From positions 9,179 through 73,178 of the forward strand of contig DUAT01000017.1 in assembly GCA_012960755.1 (NCBI GenBank): 64,000 bases of DNA, in the 5' to 3' direction. This stretch comes from Gammaproteobacteria bacterium (lineage in GTDB: Bacteria; Pseudomonadota; Gammaproteobacteria; Pseudomonadales; Azotimanducaceae_A). The position numbers and the translations under genes were made by a program. Below, piece after piece: positions 63,067 to 64,000 of the stretch. Within the stretch, counting starts at the first letter, position 1, and every line of letters starts with the position of its first letter. The notes beneath the pieces were generated by a model, which worked only from the letters and a program-made list of their open reading frames with translations, did no database searches and was not told the origin of the DNA.

Positions 63067-63867
63067 TCAATACATATTGAAAATTCTCGCCTCATCGATA
63101 TCAAGCCCGACCTTAAAACTATGACTGAATCTACCTCCGAAGATGACATCAACTTCGGTGGATAGCCTGGATTCACGATACAGGAAGATGATCTTGTTAA
63201 GCAACCCAAGATCAAGGGGGTTGGGCAGCCTGATATCATCCAGGGTAGGTCTTTGGTCGCTTCTGTCGCCAATGCCACGGTCAATCTGAGAAAGAAATAT
63301 GATGATACATCCTACCTCTTTTGCGAATGCCTTGAACTTTTCAATCTGTTCCTGCAGTGGCGGGTTTGTTCTTTTCTCGTCCAGTATCTGCAGGTAGTCG
63401 ACAACAATCAGAGAACCGGGTCTTACCTGATTCTTTGTTACAGAGATAATGTAGTCCGCACAGATGTCATTCGAGTAATCAAGTTCATACCCATCATTTT
63501 GGCCGATGGCGTGGCTATAGGTCGCCATTCTTTTAATCATTTCATTCTGGCGCTCTACCAGCGTAAAGCAAAAGCTTTTCGGCCTTGCTTCCTCTATTGC
63601 CTGAACGAACAACCCATAGGTAAAAGTAGATTTTCCCATTGATGGTCTGGCACCGATAAGTACCAGATCGCCGTCATTCAAGAAACCTAGTACTTCGCTG
63701 TACTTTTGAGGGAAGACCTCTTCACTCTTTGAGATCAACAAAGACCATGAATCGTATCCTTCTTGTCTGGCGATCTGATCCAGGGCAATTGATAACGATA
63801 TACCTTGAGCTTTCTTTAATTCTTTTGCGCGGCTTTTGAGAATATAAACAGGTGATGACAATTTCAT
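63067..63867 (-). CDS. Orphan DnaB-like helicase-type ATPase
   Basis: A 266-residue protein with a RecA-type ATPase core: Walker A G-A-R-P-S-M-G-K-S, Walker B L-I-V-V-D-Y-L-Q, and F-L-S-Q-I-D-R as the sensor/arginine region typical of DnaB C-terminal domains. The usual N-terminal DnaB helical domain is replaced by about 50 residues (L-K-K-A-Q-G-I-S-L-S-I-A-L-D-Q-I). GGAGG lies six bases before the ATG. Such short DnaB-like proteins occur as orphans in many proteobacteria; function unknown, and it is not the main replicative helicase. Confidence 0.8.
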   Translation of the reverse strand: MKLSSPVYILKSRAKELKKAQGISLSIALDQIARQEGYDSWSLLISKSEEVFPQKYSEVLGFLNDGDLVLIGARPSMGKSTFTYGLFVQAIEEARPKSFCFTLVERQNEMIKRMATYSHAIGQNDGYELDYSNDICADYIISVTKNQVRPGSLIVVDYLQILDEKRTNPPLQEQIEKFKAFAKEVGCIIIFLSQIDRGIGDRSDQRPTLDDIRLPNPLDLGLLNKIIFLYRESRLSTEVDVIFGGRFSHSFKVGLDIDEARIFNMY

Positions 63868-64000
63868 CTGAAACCTCCAATATAAGGCTTAAGAAACATT
63901 CCCTTCTTCTGCTAAAACCTTAATTTAGTGGTCAGATGCTAAAAAATTTGATCTACTCTGCACTCTGGTGCTTCCCCAATGAAGGGGGGAGGCGTGAATA

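Overview
The window looks like chromosome from a marine or free-living Gammaproteobacterium with a large secondary catabolic repertoire. Reasons: a recognisable (broken) gammaproteobacterial-type lipopolysaccharide core glucosyltransferase gene waaG, proteobacterial hybrid signalling genes, two IS3-family elements, and a long run of acyl-CoA, flavin, P450 and Rieske enzymes. No rRNA or tRNA gene was recognised. Several genes carry frameshifts or nonsense codons, so either local gene decay or uncorrected assembly errors are present.

Layout. 1-6.1 kb is a decaying surface-polysaccharide locus: a 5'-partial glycosyltransferase-like CDS, a Wzx-type flippase, a SAM methyltransferase, a frameshifted nucleotide-sugar epimerase, an intact IS3-family element, and a waaG remnant that lost its N-terminus at the IS edge. 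6.1-11.2 kb is a minus-strand signalling operon (receiver, outer-membrane porin-like protein, cupredoxin-like protein, hybrid histidine kinase). A second intact IS3-family element follows (11.6-12.9 kb). 13-15 kb holds a zinc-ribbon protein, an AAC(3)-family acetyltransferase and two gene-poor stretches.

15.3-16.5 kb is the most unusual gene: an AhpD/carboxymuconolactone-decarboxylase-like ORF interrupted by one in-frame UGA exactly where the second Cys of the CxxC(x3)H redox motif should be, with the family-like sequence continuing in frame for 123 further residues. It is best explained as a selenoprotein. 16.5-26.5 kb carries a ferredoxin/P450 pair, an alpha/beta hydrolase with Asp at the nucleophile position, a REC-GGDEF protein, a VOC protein, a Rieske oxygenase, a TIR-TPR gene broken by an amber codon, a limonene-monooxygenase-like enzyme, and a GFA plus MaoC pair bracketed by inverted copies of a short dispersed repeat.

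27.5-30.4 kb is an operon of an isocitrate-lyase/PEP-mutase family lyase plus LeuC-like and LeuD-like hydro-lyase subunits, without leuA or leuB. 30.4-37.1 kb holds an M19 dipeptidase lipoprotein, a DUF349-repeat protein, an LTA-synthase-like sulfatase-fold protein and a polytopic membrane protein. 37.2-63 kb is dominated by acyl-CoA catabolism: five class III CoA-transferase genes (four of them fused tandem proteins of about 800 residues, nine domains in all), an acyl-CoA dehydrogenase, three flavin or F420-type oxidoreductases, an FMO/BVMO, a ThDP enzyme with an MFS (GPH) transporter, and a second hot-dog protein. An orphan DnaB-like ATPase ends the window.

Together, the P450/ferredoxin, Rieske, BVMO, LLM flavoenzymes, CoA-transferases, acyl-CoA dehydrogenase, MaoC-type hydratases and an aldol-type lyase suggest oxidation, CoA activation and chain cleavage of a hydrophobic or branched (terpenoid, steroid or xenobiotic-like) substrate. 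The substrate cannot be named from sequence alone.
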